DNA of 35,324 nt. Source: an uncultured Prevotella sp. Lineage in GTDB: Bacteria; Bacteroidota; Bacteroidia; Bacteroidales; Bacteroidaceae. Positions 7,760 to 15,673 of the stretch are shown in pieces (the stretch's first letter is position 1; each line of letters opens with the position of its first letter). The notes under the pieces are model-generated. The model did not search any database. It was not told the DNA's origin and saw only the letters and a program-made list of their open reading frames with translations. The stretch spans positions 1-35,324 of the forward strand of contig CALEKA010000018.1 of the NCBI GenBank assembly GCA_937898715.1, in the 5' to 3' direction. Made by a program: the position numbers and the translations under genes.

Positions 7760-8728
7760 ATGGGTATATTCAGTAACATATTCTCAAGAAAAGAAAAGAA
7801 AGAAGTTCTCGATGCCGGACTCGAAAAAACGAAGACCACCTTCTTCGGTAAACTAACGCGTGCCATTGCTGGCAAAAGCAAGGTTGACGATGAAGTGCTC
7901 GACCAACTTGAGGAAATCCTGATTACCTCAGACGTAGGCACCGACACCACAATCGACATTATTCAGCGCATAGAGCAACGCGTAGCACGTGATAAATACG
8001 TCAGCACATCCGAGCTCCATACCATACTGAAAGAAGAGATTGGCAATCTGCTTACGCAAAGCGGAAATGAAGACACTGAAGGATTCGACATTCCCGAAGG
8101 ACACAAGCCCTACGTCATTATGGTGGTAGGCGTGAATGGTGTGGGCAAGACTACTACCATCGGCAAATTGGCTTACCAATTCAAGAAGGCTGGACTCAAA
8201 GTAGTGCTCGGTGCTGCCGACACCTTCCGCGCAGCAGCTGTAGAGCAACTCGTCATCTGGGGCGAACGCGTAGGCGTGCCCGTCATCAAGCAACAGATGG
8301 GAAGCGATCCTGCCAGCGTGGCATACGATACGGTCAACTCTGCCAAAGCACAAGGCGCTGATGTCGTGATTATCGATACCGCAGGCCGACTTCACAACAA
8401 GGTGGGACTTATGAATGAGCTCACCAAGATTAAGAAGGTGATGCAAAAGGTTGTACCCACTGCTCCCGATGAAATATTGCTCGTGCTCGATGGCAGCACA
8501 GGACAGAATGCCTACGAACAAGCTAAGCAATTTATCAAAGCTACCGACGTAACCTCACTGGCTATCACCAAGCTTGATGGCACAGCCAAGGGCGGCGTAG
8601 TGATTGGTATCTCTCACCAACTCAAAGTGCCCGTAAAATACATCGGACTGGGCGAAAAAATGACCGACCTGCAACCCTTCAACCGCACTGAGTTTGTCAA
8701 CTCACTCTTCGAAGGAAGCAACATTTAA
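7760..8728 (+). CDS. ftsY: Signal recognition particle receptor FtsY
   Basis: FtsY is the GTPase that docks SRP-ribosome complexes at the inner membrane for co-translational insertion. The 322-residue protein has a short basic N-terminal segment, the N domain (about 25-105) and the G domain. Motifs are intact: P-loop GVNGVGKTTT (124-133), DTFRAAAVEQL (154-164), IIDTAGRL (204-211) and TKLDGTAKGG. The long acidic A domain of E. coli FtsY is missing, as in most Bacteroidetes. It is followed by a GC-rich hairpin repeat and then rimO. Confidence 0.97.
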   Translation: MGIFSNIFSRKEKKEVLDAGLEKTKTTFFGKLTRAIAGKSKVDDEVLDQLEEILITSDVGTDTTIDIIQRIEQRVARDKYVSTSELHTILKEEIGNLLTQSGNEDTEGFDIPEGHKPYVIMVVGVNGVGKTTTIGKLAYQFKKAGLKVVLGAADTFRAAAVEQLVIWGERVGVPVIKQQMGSDPASVAYDTVNSAKAQGADVVIIDTAGRLHNKVGLMNELTKIKKVMQKVVPTAPDEILLVLDGSTGQNAYEQAKQFIKATDVTSLAITKLDGTAKGGVVIGISHQLKVPVKYIGLGEKMTDLQPFNRTEFVNSLFEGSNI

Positions 8729-8753
8729 AAGAAGATCTCTGTATATTCTATTA

Positions 8754-8785
8754 GTTCTGTGGCCGACGCGTCCCCGCGTCGGCAC
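8754..8785. repeat. GC-rich REP-like hairpin, single copy
   Basis: GCCGACGCG (8762-8770), a four-base loop TCCC, and its perfect complement (8775-8783), preceded by GTTCTGTG. It belongs to the same family as the four copies in the palindrome at 21241-21472, which share TTCTGTGGGCGACGCGTC. It could act as a terminator or stabilise the 3' end of ftsY mRNA. The rest of 8729-8927 shows nothing else. Confidence 0.75.
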
Positions 8786-8927
8786 AATAGCATAAGTTTT
8801 TTTACACTATCAAGTGCTCTTCGGATGTACGACAATACTGCCAATGTAAGAACGTATTCTCTCTCCACCACCCCAAAAGAGCTAATAGATTCTTCCACCT
8901 CTAAAGATTTCTACCACGCACACCAGC

Positions 8928-10253
8928 ATGAACAATTCTACTACTCAACCCACTCATACCGTCGACATCATCACCATGGGATGTTCGAAAAACCTGGTCG
9001 ACTCCGAACAACTGCTCAACCTCTTCAGCGAGCATGGCTTCAAAGTATACCACAATCCCGACACCACACATGGCGATATTGCCGTAATCAACACGTGCGG
9101 ATTCATCGCATCAGCCAAGGAGGAAAGCATCAACGAAATACTCGAGCTCTGCAACCTTAAAGCCGATGGCGAACTCAATCGTGTATACGTGATGGGATGC
9201 CTCTCCGAACGCTACATCACCGAACTGCGTGAGGAGATTCCTGAAGTAGATAAGTTTTACGGAAAGTTCAACTGGAAAGAACTCATCAACGATCTCTGTA
9301 CAGAGCCAGAACCCGCTCCTGCTGCCACGCACGAACAACTTATCACCACCCCGAAGCACTATGCTTACATCAAGATCTCTGAGGGATGTGATCGCCACTG
9401 TGCTTACTGCGCCATACCCATCATCACAGGGAAGCACAAAAGCCGCCCGATGGAAGAGATCCTCGACGAGGTGCGCACTTTGGTAGGACAAGGGGTGAAA
9501 GAGTTTCAAGTAATTGCGCAAGAGCTCACCTATTATGGCATTGACCTCTACCACGAGCAACGCCTTCCGCAGCTCATCGACCAGATGGCAGAAATTCCTG
9601 GAGTAGAATGGATACGCCTGCACTATGCTTATCCCACTCACTTCCCCATGGAACTGCTCCACGTGATGCGCAAGCACGACAATGTGTGCAACTATCTCGA
9701 CATAGCCCTGCAGCACATCTCCGACCACGTACTGGAGCGCATGCAGCGCCACATCACCAAGAAGGAGACGCTTCAGCTCATCAGCGACATGCGCCGAGAA
9801 GTGCCCGGCATATGCATACGCACCACGCTGATGGTTGGTTTCCCCGGCGAAACAGAAAAAGACTTCGAAGAATTGCTCGACTTCGTACGCACCGCCCGAT
9901 TCGACAGGATGGGAGCATTCGCCTATAGTGAAGAAGATGGCACTTATGCCGCCGAAAACTATGAGGACGATGTTCCAGAAGAAGTGAAGCAACAGCGCCT
10001 TGACCGCATCATGTCGCTGCAAGAGAGCATTGCCGCCGAGCTTTCCGAAGCTAAAATCGGCACCACACAGCGTGTCATCATCGACAGACAAGAGGGTGAA
10101 TACTTCGTAGGACGTACGGAAGCAGACTCTCCAGAGGTTGACTGCGAAGTGCTTATCAGCCGCCCCGCCGATGCTCCGCTAAAGATTGGCGAATTCTACA
10201 ACGTACACATCGACGACTGCGAAGAATTCGACCTCTACGGCTCTATTGCTTAA
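8928..10253 (+). CDS. rimO: Ribosomal protein uS12 methylthiotransferase RimO
   Basis: RimO is a radical-SAM enzyme that adds a methylthio group to the conserved aspartate of ribosomal protein S12. The 441-residue protein has the N-terminal MTTase domain with its cluster cysteines C19 (MGCSKNLVDSE), C57 (NTCGF) and C91 (GCLSER). The radical-SAM motif is CDRHCAYC (C154, C158, C161) and a TRAM domain closes the C-terminus (about 370-441). The start at 8928 puts the conserved DIITMGCSKN near residue 13. An HU gene follows 44 bases after the stop. Confidence 0.97.
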   Translation: MNNSTTQPTHTVDIITMGCSKNLVDSEQLLNLFSEHGFKVYHNPDTTHGDIAVINTCGFIASAKEESINEILELCNLKADGELNRVYVMGCLSERYITELREEIPEVDKFYGKFNWKELINDLCTEPEPAPAATHEQLITTPKHYAYIKISEGCDRHCAYCAIPIITGKHKSRPMEEILDEVRTLVGQGVKEFQVIAQELTYYGIDLYHEQRLPQLIDQMAEIPGVEWIRLHYAYPTHFPMELLHVMRKHDNVCNYLDIALQHISDHVLERMQRHITKKETLQLISDMRREVPGICIRTTLMVGFPGETEKDFEELLDFVRTARFDRMGAFAYSEEDGTYAAENYEDDVPEEVKQQRLDRIMSLQESIAAELSEAKIGTTQRVIIDRQEGEYFVGRTEADSPEVDCEVLISRPADAPLKIGEFYNVHIDDCEEFDLYGSIA

Positions 10254-10297
10254 CATCCCGAACCACTTCCGCCCCCCCCAAAAAAAGCATTCTCATT

Positions 10298-10570
10298 GTG
10301 AATAATAAAGACTTCATCAATGCCTTGGCATCCCGTACAGGACTTACAGCCAAGGATTCGCAAAAGTTGGCTACCACCTTTGCCGAAAGCATTGCCGACA
10401 AACTCGATGACGAGTCACAACTCGCCGTACAGGGTTTTGGCGTGTTTGAAGTAAAGAAGAAGATGGAACGCGTCGTTGTCAATCCCAAACTCAAGACGCG
10501 CCGACTCAATCCGCCCAAGCTGGTGCTTGCCTTCAAGCCAAGCACAGTTCTTAAGGAGAAGATGCAGTAA
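10298..10570 (+). CDS. HU-family DNA-binding protein
   Basis: A 90-residue HU/IHF-fold protein: helices from NNKDFINALASRTGLTAKDSQKLA onward, then LAVQGFGVFEVKKK and a C-terminal AFKPSTVLKEK. The beta-arm sequence (VVVNPKLKTRRLNPPKL) departs from the usual RNPQTG, so it is a divergent paralogue rather than the main HU. The start is GTG at 10298, just after a run of eight C and seven A (10272-10286). It probably dimerises and bends DNA. It is followed at 171 bases by a second HU-domain gene. Confidence 0.9.
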   Translation: MNNKDFINALASRTGLTAKDSQKLATTFAESIADKLDDESQLAVQGFGVFEVKKKMERVVVNPKLKTRRLNPPKLVLAFKPSTVLKEKMQ

Positions 10571-10741
10571 CTTTCGACACTGCATTCGCCCAATGTCGCT
10601 CTACACAAGAACTACTCAGCGCTACGACTCTATAGAGCAGCACCCTACAGCAGTCTTCGATCCCGCTCCGTAAAAAGACACACACGCTACACTCCCCTCA
10701 CGTTCACCACTCCATAAATATCCACCTCTTCTATCTGCAAA

Positions 10742-12136
10742 ATGAAAAAGAAATTGCTCTTACAGGACTTTTCCGATTACTTAGTCAAGAGTGAAGGCAT
10801 CAGTAAAAGAGATGCCGATAGCTTCGTGCGCTCATTTTTTGAAGTAATCGAGAAGGGATTATTAGAAGATAAGTTTGTAAAGATTAAAGGATTCGGTACT
10901 TTCAAACTGGTATCTGTGAGCGAACGCGAGAGCGTAAACATCAATACGGGCGAACGCTTCAAAATTAGCGAACACACAAAGATCTCCTTTACGCCCGATA
11001 CGACGATGAAGGACTTAGTAAACCGTCCGTTCGCCCACTTCGAAGCAGTCGATCTCAACGACGACACCGACATGAAAGAGTTTGAGATCGTAGACGAAGA
11101 AATGCAAGAGGAAGAAGAGGAAGGAACCGAAGAAACGGCCGAAGCTAATGATGACGATACTACAAACGAAGAATCGTCTGCCGCTTCAGCACCCAATACA
11201 AATAACGATGAAGAATCGACGACCGTGCCTCACACGACTGAACCTATGCCCATCGTAAGCGCTAAACCCGATTCTTCACCCACACAGCCAGCCGCACAAG
11301 AAGGAAAGCAAGAACAAGAAGATAACGAAGAAGGGCAAAAAGAAGGGCAAAAAGAAGGGCAAAAAGAAGAACAAAAAGAAGAGACTTCAGCACAATCTGC
11401 TTCGCAACCCGAGCAAGCACAACAGCCTGTCTCATCCCCCTCAGCTACAGAGGACGAAAAACAGAGTCAATCCTCCGCCGACGAAGAGATTGTAGTCACT
11501 CCTACCCAACCCATTATCACACCCCAAGAAGGTAACAATCAGCAACACGAAAACCATAGCAACGCCACCATAGGCTATACCTACAACGAAACCCCTATGC
11601 CTCGTAAGCGCAATTGGTGGAAGACATCGGCCATCATCCTGGGTATCATCTTGCTAATGTTAGCCAGCTACTTTGCAGGCTATTTCAGAATATTCTGCCC
11701 TTGTTCGCTTCCCATCATTGGCAATACATGGGATGCCAACGCACCTGCAACACCCGCGGTAGAGAATCCTCGTTCCACCTCCTCGGTTCAACCCACCGAT
11801 AGCGTCAAGCCAGAACGCACAGATAGCGTTCAACGCCCAGTTACTACACCAGAGCCGAAGCCTACGGCAGAGCCTGTGCCCGCTCAATCTGCTCCCGCTC
11901 AGCCCGCACAAGTAGTAGAGAAGCCTCAACCCGCTCCTACGCCTAAGACACCCACCCCTAAACCAACGCAAGAAAACGCGCGTCCAGCAACACATCGCGT
12001 AAAGATAGGCGACAACGTCTATCGCATCTCACGCCGCTATTACGGCTCTGACAAATATGCGCAAAAGATCATTGAAGCCAACCATCTGAAAGATGCCAAC
12101 ACCATCACCGTCGGGATGGACTTAAAGCTTCCCTAA
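10742..12136 (+). CDS. HU-domain protein with acidic linker, membrane segment and LysM domain
   Basis: A 464-residue fusion. Residues 1-92 form an HU/IHF domain (KIKGFGTFKLVSVSERES, NINTGERFKISEHTKISFTP). A long acidic and Glu/Gln-rich linker follows (about 105-280), including three GQKE-type repeats encoded by a 12-base tandem repeat. A single membrane span (about 294-314, IILGIILLMLASYFAGYF) is flanked by RKRNWWK on the inner side. A Pro/Thr/Ala-rich stretch leads to a C-terminal LysM domain (418-464). Predicted topology: DNA-binding end in the cytoplasm, LysM in the periplasm binding peptidoglycan. The tethering role is inferred from domain order. Confidence 0.88.
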   Translation: MKKKLLLQDFSDYLVKSEGISKRDADSFVRSFFEVIEKGLLEDKFVKIKGFGTFKLVSVSERESVNINTGERFKISEHTKISFTPDTTMKDLVNRPFAHFEAVDLNDDTDMKEFEIVDEEMQEEEEEGTEETAEANDDDTTNEESSAASAPNTNNDEESTTVPHTTEPMPIVSAKPDSSPTQPAAQEGKQEQEDNEEGQKEGQKEGQKEEQKEETSAQSASQPEQAQQPVSSPSATEDEKQSQSSADEEIVVTPTQPIITPQEGNNQQHENHSNATIGYTYNETPMPRKRNWWKTSAIILGIILLMLASYFAGYFRIFCPCSLPIIGNTWDANAPATPAVENPRSTSSVQPTDSVKPERTDSVQRPVTTPEPKPTAEPVPAQSAPAQPAQVVEKPQPAPTPKTPTPKPTQENARPATHRVKIGDNVYRISRRYYGSDKYAQKIIEANHLKDANTITVGMDLKLP

Positions 12137-12273
12137 CAATTAGCACAATACGAGCTACATACGCTACAAGGACACCCTTTAAGCCCTACTTTCGCAATCC
12201 ATTGATACTGAAAGGGTTGCATTTAAAGGTCAAAATAAAAACAAATTTTGCTTGAAAAAACCTACTCAGAGGG

Positions 12274-12305
12274 TTGCCCACATCCAAATAAAAGACGTAA
12301 CTTTG
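12274..12305 (+). promoter_or_regulatory. -33/-7 promoter of the HU-CCDC81 gene, nearly abutting the start codon
   Basis: TTG (12274-12276), 21 bases, then TAACTTTG (12298-12305). Only four bases (CAGT) separate the -7 box from the ATG at 12310, so the transcript should begin at or within a few bases of the start codon. Confidence 0.7.
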
Positions 12306-12309
12306 CAGT

Positions 12310-13413
12310 ATGATTGAACTCTCCAAACATATTGAAAGCCTCTTGCTGAAGCATGACTGCGTGATAGTGCCCGGATTGGGCGGATTCGTTACGCAGTATG
12401 TGCCTGCACGCCGCATTGACGATGAAATGTTGTTTTTGCCCCCGTGCCGCAGCGTTGGCTTCAATCCGCAGCTCACGCTCAATGATGGGCTACTCGTTCA
12501 GTCATATATGCAAGCCTACGATACCAACTACCCTGAGACCGTAAAGCTCATCAACAATTCCGTACAGCAACTCAAGATACAGCTACAGGAAGAAGGCGAG
12601 TACGAACTTTCAGGCATTGGCAAATTGACCCTTGGCGTAGGCGGTAAGTACAACTTTATTCCTTGCGAAGCTGGTGTACTCTCGCCCGAACTTTATGGTT
12701 TGGACGCCGTGACTCAGCCCTTGCTCACCAAGAAAGAAAAAGAAGAAAGCGCCGAAACTGCTACCACACAGGGCAAGCAGAAGAAGGTGCGCTTAAAGCG
12801 TACAGAGAAGAGTTATACCATCAGCATCAATCGCGAATTGGTCAACTATGTAGCAGCTGCCATCGTAGCAGTATTCTTCTACTGCTTGTGGGTTACCCCC
12901 GTAAGCGACACCACTCCGACAGAGCGACAAGCCGCTTCAGTAATTTACGAACAGCTATTTCACAGTCCCCAAGCATGCCCTGCTGCACAAACGACACAAA
13001 CAGTACAAACAGCCCAACCTGTACAAACCGAACTTCATCAGCAAGCAACTGCAGCAGAGGCAGGTGCAGAACAGCCTAACAAAATTGCCCCTGCCACTGA
13101 AGAAGTAGCACAACAGCCCCAAACTACTGCCGAGACACACAACGAAGCAAGGCAACCTGCTTCATCAGCGATGGATAAAGTTGACGTAAAATACACCATT
13201 GTGCTCGCAAGCGCTATCAGCGAAGACAATGCTTCCGCTTTCTCCCAAAAACTAAAAAAGGAAGGACTTGCCGAAGCCTCTCCCTACAAGCGCGGAAGGA
13301 TGGTAAGAGTGGTCTACGGACACTATGCTACCGAGCATGAGGCTCACGAAGCACTGAGCAAACTTCATCATCACAGCGCATTCCAAGATGCTTGGGTGAT
13401 GAAAACGAAATAA
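12310..13413 (+). CDS. HU-CCDC81 domain protein with membrane segment and SPOR domain
   Basis: A 367-residue protein. The N-terminus (about 1-130) matches the bacterial HU-CCDC81 pair: IELSKHIESLLLKHDCVIVPGLGGFV, then NDGLLVQSYMQAY and a second HU-like unit with EGEYELSGIGKLTLG. A basic segment precedes one membrane span (about 178-198, VNYVAAAIVAVFFYCLWV). A Gln/Thr/Ala-rich periplasmic linker leads to a C-terminal SPOR domain (about 292-367), a fold that binds denuded glycan strands at division sites. HU-CCDC81 proteins of this layout have been suggested to work in chromosome partitioning. The promoter almost touches the ATG, so the mRNA may be leaderless. Confidence 0.9.
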   Translation: MIELSKHIESLLLKHDCVIVPGLGGFVTQYVPARRIDDEMLFLPPCRSVGFNPQLTLNDGLLVQSYMQAYDTNYPETVKLINNSVQQLKIQLQEEGEYELSGIGKLTLGVGGKYNFIPCEAGVLSPELYGLDAVTQPLLTKKEKEESAETATTQGKQKKVRLKRTEKSYTISINRELVNYVAAAIVAVFFYCLWVTPVSDTTPTERQAASVIYEQLFHSPQACPAAQTTQTVQTAQPVQTELHQQATAAEAGAEQPNKIAPATEEVAQQPQTTAETHNEARQPASSAMDKVDVKYTIVLASAISEDNASAFSQKLKKEGLAEASPYKRGRMVRVVYGHYATEHEAHEALSKLHHHSAFQDAWVMKTK

Positions 13414-13423
13414 CAGAACCATT

Positions 13424-13479
13424 AAGAGGGGAACTACGAGCTATGACCGCTTGAGCATATGCTTAGTTTCCCTCTTTTC
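13424..13479 (+). terminator. Hairpin terminator after the HU-CCDC81 gene
   Basis: A 13-bp stem with one mismatch (AAGAGGGGAACTA at 13424-13436, TAGTTTCCCTCTT at 13464-13476) is followed by TTCT. It separates the HU genes from the FHA gene. Confidence 0.7.
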
Positions 13480-13520
13480 TATATTCTTACTTACCTACAC
13501 AATACAATTCCCCCCTTGCA

Positions 13521-14045
13521 ATGAAACGCATCAGATGCCCCAAGTGTGACGAATCCATACTTTTCGACGAAACGAAATATGAGCCGGGAAGAATCTTGGT
13601 ATTCGAATGTCCAGAATGCCACAAGCAGTTCAAAATACGCATTCCTCAGCCCAAACCCACAGCTACAGAAGAAGAAGCTGAAGAAGAGGAGCAGACCATC
13701 TATGGTAAACTCATCGTATTGGAAAATGCATTCCACTTCAAGCAAGAGATTCCTCTCTATGAGGGAGAAAACGTGGTAGGTCGATTGATCAAAGGCTCTA
13801 AAGCCAACGCAGCAATCAAGACGGTAGACCCAAGCATGGACACCACCCATTGCATCATCACCGTCAAGCCTCGGCCCAACGCAGAACCACGATTCACACT
13901 ACGCGATGCCCCATCAAATACGGGCACTTTCCTGCAAAACGAGATACTCTCAGACAACGATCGCGTCAACGTGAGCGATGGCGACATCATTACCATCGGC
14001 GCTACAACGATGATCTTACGTACACACCTCGACGATGAGGAATAG
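13521..14045 (+). CDS. Zinc-ribbon and FHA domain protein
   Basis: A 174-residue cytoplasmic protein. The N-terminus is a zinc ribbon of the MJ0042 type with C6xxC9 and C30xxC33 (RCPKCD, ECPECHKQF). An acidic linker leads to an FHA domain (about 62-170) with GENVVGR, the conserved DPSMDTTHCIITV and an N-terminal-type TFLQNEIL stretch. FHA domains bind phosphothreonine peptides, so it could read Ser/Thr kinase output; a membrane-anchored kinase lies at 24046-25353. Partner and role are not known. Confidence 0.88.
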   Translation: MKRIRCPKCDESILFDETKYEPGRILVFECPECHKQFKIRIPQPKPTATEEEAEEEEQTIYGKLIVLENAFHFKQEIPLYEGENVVGRLIKGSKANAAIKTVDPSMDTTHCIITVKPRPNAEPRFTLRDAPSNTGTFLQNEILSDNDRVNVSDGDIITIGATTMILRTHLDDEE

Positions 14046-14091
14046 ACATAATAGCACATGGTATTCCATTTCCTTTCAACCCTACTCAATA

Positions 14092-14496
14092 ATGAAACAC
14101 ATTCTCACCCTCATTGCCTTCCTATGCGGCCTTACTGCCATGGCGCAGCGCCCATTTGAAGGACATTTCTTCTGCAAAGAGACGGGGGTAAACATGTACC
14201 TCAATCTCTACGAAGAAACGCTGACCGCGCCGGGATTTTCATTCCTCGGCAAGATGCACGGCTACATGAAGGATGGCATCTATGGCACTTGGATGATTAC
14301 CAAGTGCAGCATCAAAGACAATAAAGCCCTTATCCGATTTAGTAACGACATCGGGTCGGACTCACAAGATATAGAATTCGTACAGACCTCCGACAGTACT
14401 TATACCTACCACACCATTGGGGGTAATGCTATCAAGCGCGCTGTAGGTAGGAAACTGGTGAAAGTCACAAGCGAAATGAACTTCGTACGCAAGTAA
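14092..14496 (+). CDS. Small secreted protein of unknown function
   Basis: A 135-residue protein with a signal peptide (KHILTLIAFLCGLTAMAQ, cleavage likely after AMAQ). The mature part alternates hydrophobic and polar residues in the manner of a small beta-barrel or sandwich (GVNMYLNLYEETLTAPGFSF, GIYGTWMITKCSIKDNKALI). The frame is open from 14035 and overlaps the FHA gene, but ATG at 14092 gives the proper signal peptide. No family is recognised. Confidence 0.8.
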   Translation: MKHILTLIAFLCGLTAMAQRPFEGHFFCKETGVNMYLNLYEETLTAPGFSFLGKMHGYMKDGIYGTWMITKCSIKDNKALIRFSNDIGSDSQDIEFVQTSDSTYTYHTIGGNAIKRAVGRKLVKVTSEMNFVRK

Positions 14497-14911
14497 TGGA
14501 CTTTGCTCAATTCTTAGTTGACGGGGGGACACAAATTGATAGGTTAGCAAGTAAGAGGCCTCTTGGTATCACTTTTTTTACAAGCAATGTACTAAATCAA
14601 AAGATAAGTTCTTTAGATTCTGTAAGTTGCGCTTCGCGCTCTTTTGAACATTAATGCCCATTAATTGAACATTAATTATTCATTAATACTTTCCCTACTA
14701 TGATTCTGTCATGAGTTACCACGACAGAATCATGAATTATCATGAATGGGTCACGAATTTCGTTGCTTGAAGATCCCTGTTTAGAATTATTGATAAAATC
14801 ATGGTAATTCATGGATAATTCATGGTAATTCATGACTTCCCGTCACCCCAGTATAGGCTGAGCCCTACGAACATCTTAACTAATTCCATCAACACGTTAC
14901 CTTAATCCACT
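14497..14911. other. AT-rich spacer with short repeats and a hairpin
   Basis: No gene is seen. It contains a shortened copy of the dispersed motif (TTCTTAGTTGACGGGG, 14511-14526), several ATTAAT/CATTAAT boxes (14652-14696), a perfect hairpin (14700-14733), and repeated ATTCATGG/AATTCATG units (about 14800-14834). Confidence 0.6.
14700..14733. repeat. Perfect 11-bp inverted repeat
   Basis: ATGATTCTGTC (14700-14710) and its complement (14723-14733) with a 12-base loop. No T-run follows, so an operator or cruciform is as likely as a terminator. Confidence 0.7.
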
Positions 14912-15673
14912 ATGCCTCCCTCTCCCGCCCTATTCAGACGGCTTAAACTGCTGATCATGCAAGCCAGCGATGCTCTGTTTCCACGCTATTGCTGCGTGTG
15001 TGGCAACAGATTGCTGAACAATGAGCACCACGTCTGCCTGACCTGCTTACTCAAGTTGCCTTTTACCCACCTGCAAGGCAAGAAGAATAGCATTTTGGAA
15101 CGCAATCTTTGGGATGACCTTGTCTGCACGGAGCGTGCTCATAGTCTCATCTATTATCATGCCAAGACGGAGATGTGTCAGATCTTTTTTCAGTTTAAGT
15201 ACTACAATAATCCCGACCTTGCTATAAACATGGGCGAACTCATGGCTCACGATCTCGATGGTACGGATTTCTTCTCGGGCATAGACTGTATCATCCCCAT
15301 ACCGCTATCAGCCAAGCGCCTTAAGCAGCGCGGCTACAATCAGAGTGAACGATTAGCACAGGGAATCAGCCGCGTTACGGGTATACCCGTCGACACTTGG
15401 TCGGTATGCCGCACAGTAGATAATCCTACACAGACACACCTCCACGAACGCGACCGCATGGAGAATGTTAAAAACATCTTCACACTTACAGATCAAGCAA
15501 CCATCGCGGGAAAACACGTGCTGATAGTAGACGATATGATAACTACTGGTAGCACTGTCCGTGCCTGTGCCCATGCCGCACTGATGGCTGGAGACGTGAA
15601 GATCAGCATCATCAGCCTCGGCATGTCGGAACGTAATCGAGAACACGATGTGCCCGAATGGATAAGGCCTTGA
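14912..15673 (+). CDS. comF: ComF-family phosphoribosyltransferase-like protein
   Basis: A 253-residue ComF-family protein. The N-terminal zinc ribbon is visible (CCVCGNRLL around 27-35, CLTC 42-45) and the C-terminal half carries the PRPP-binding motif HVLIVDDMITTGST (about 202-215). ComF proteins take part in the handling of incoming DNA during natural transformation, though in many bacteria the role is untested. ATG at 14957 (MQASDALFP) is an alternative start. Its stop codon directly abuts the stop of the convergent gene at 15674. Confidence 0.9.
   Translation: MPPSPALFRRLKLLIMQASDALFPRYCCVCGNRLLNNEHHVCLTCLLKLPFTHLQGKKNSILERNLWDDLVCTERAHSLIYYHAKTEMCQIFFQFKYYNNPDLAINMGELMAHDLDGTDFFSGIDCIIPIPLSAKRLKQRGYNQSERLAQGISRVTGIPVDTWSVCRTVDNPTQTHLHERDRMENVKNIFTLTDQATIAGKHVLIVDDMITTGSTVRACAHAALMAGDVKISIISLGMSERNREHDVPEWIRP

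Noticed and set aside
9111..10091. 326-codon open frame antisense to rimO
   Set aside because: Wholly inside rimO on the other strand, with composition typical of an antisense shadow (His/Val/Leu rich, no domain).
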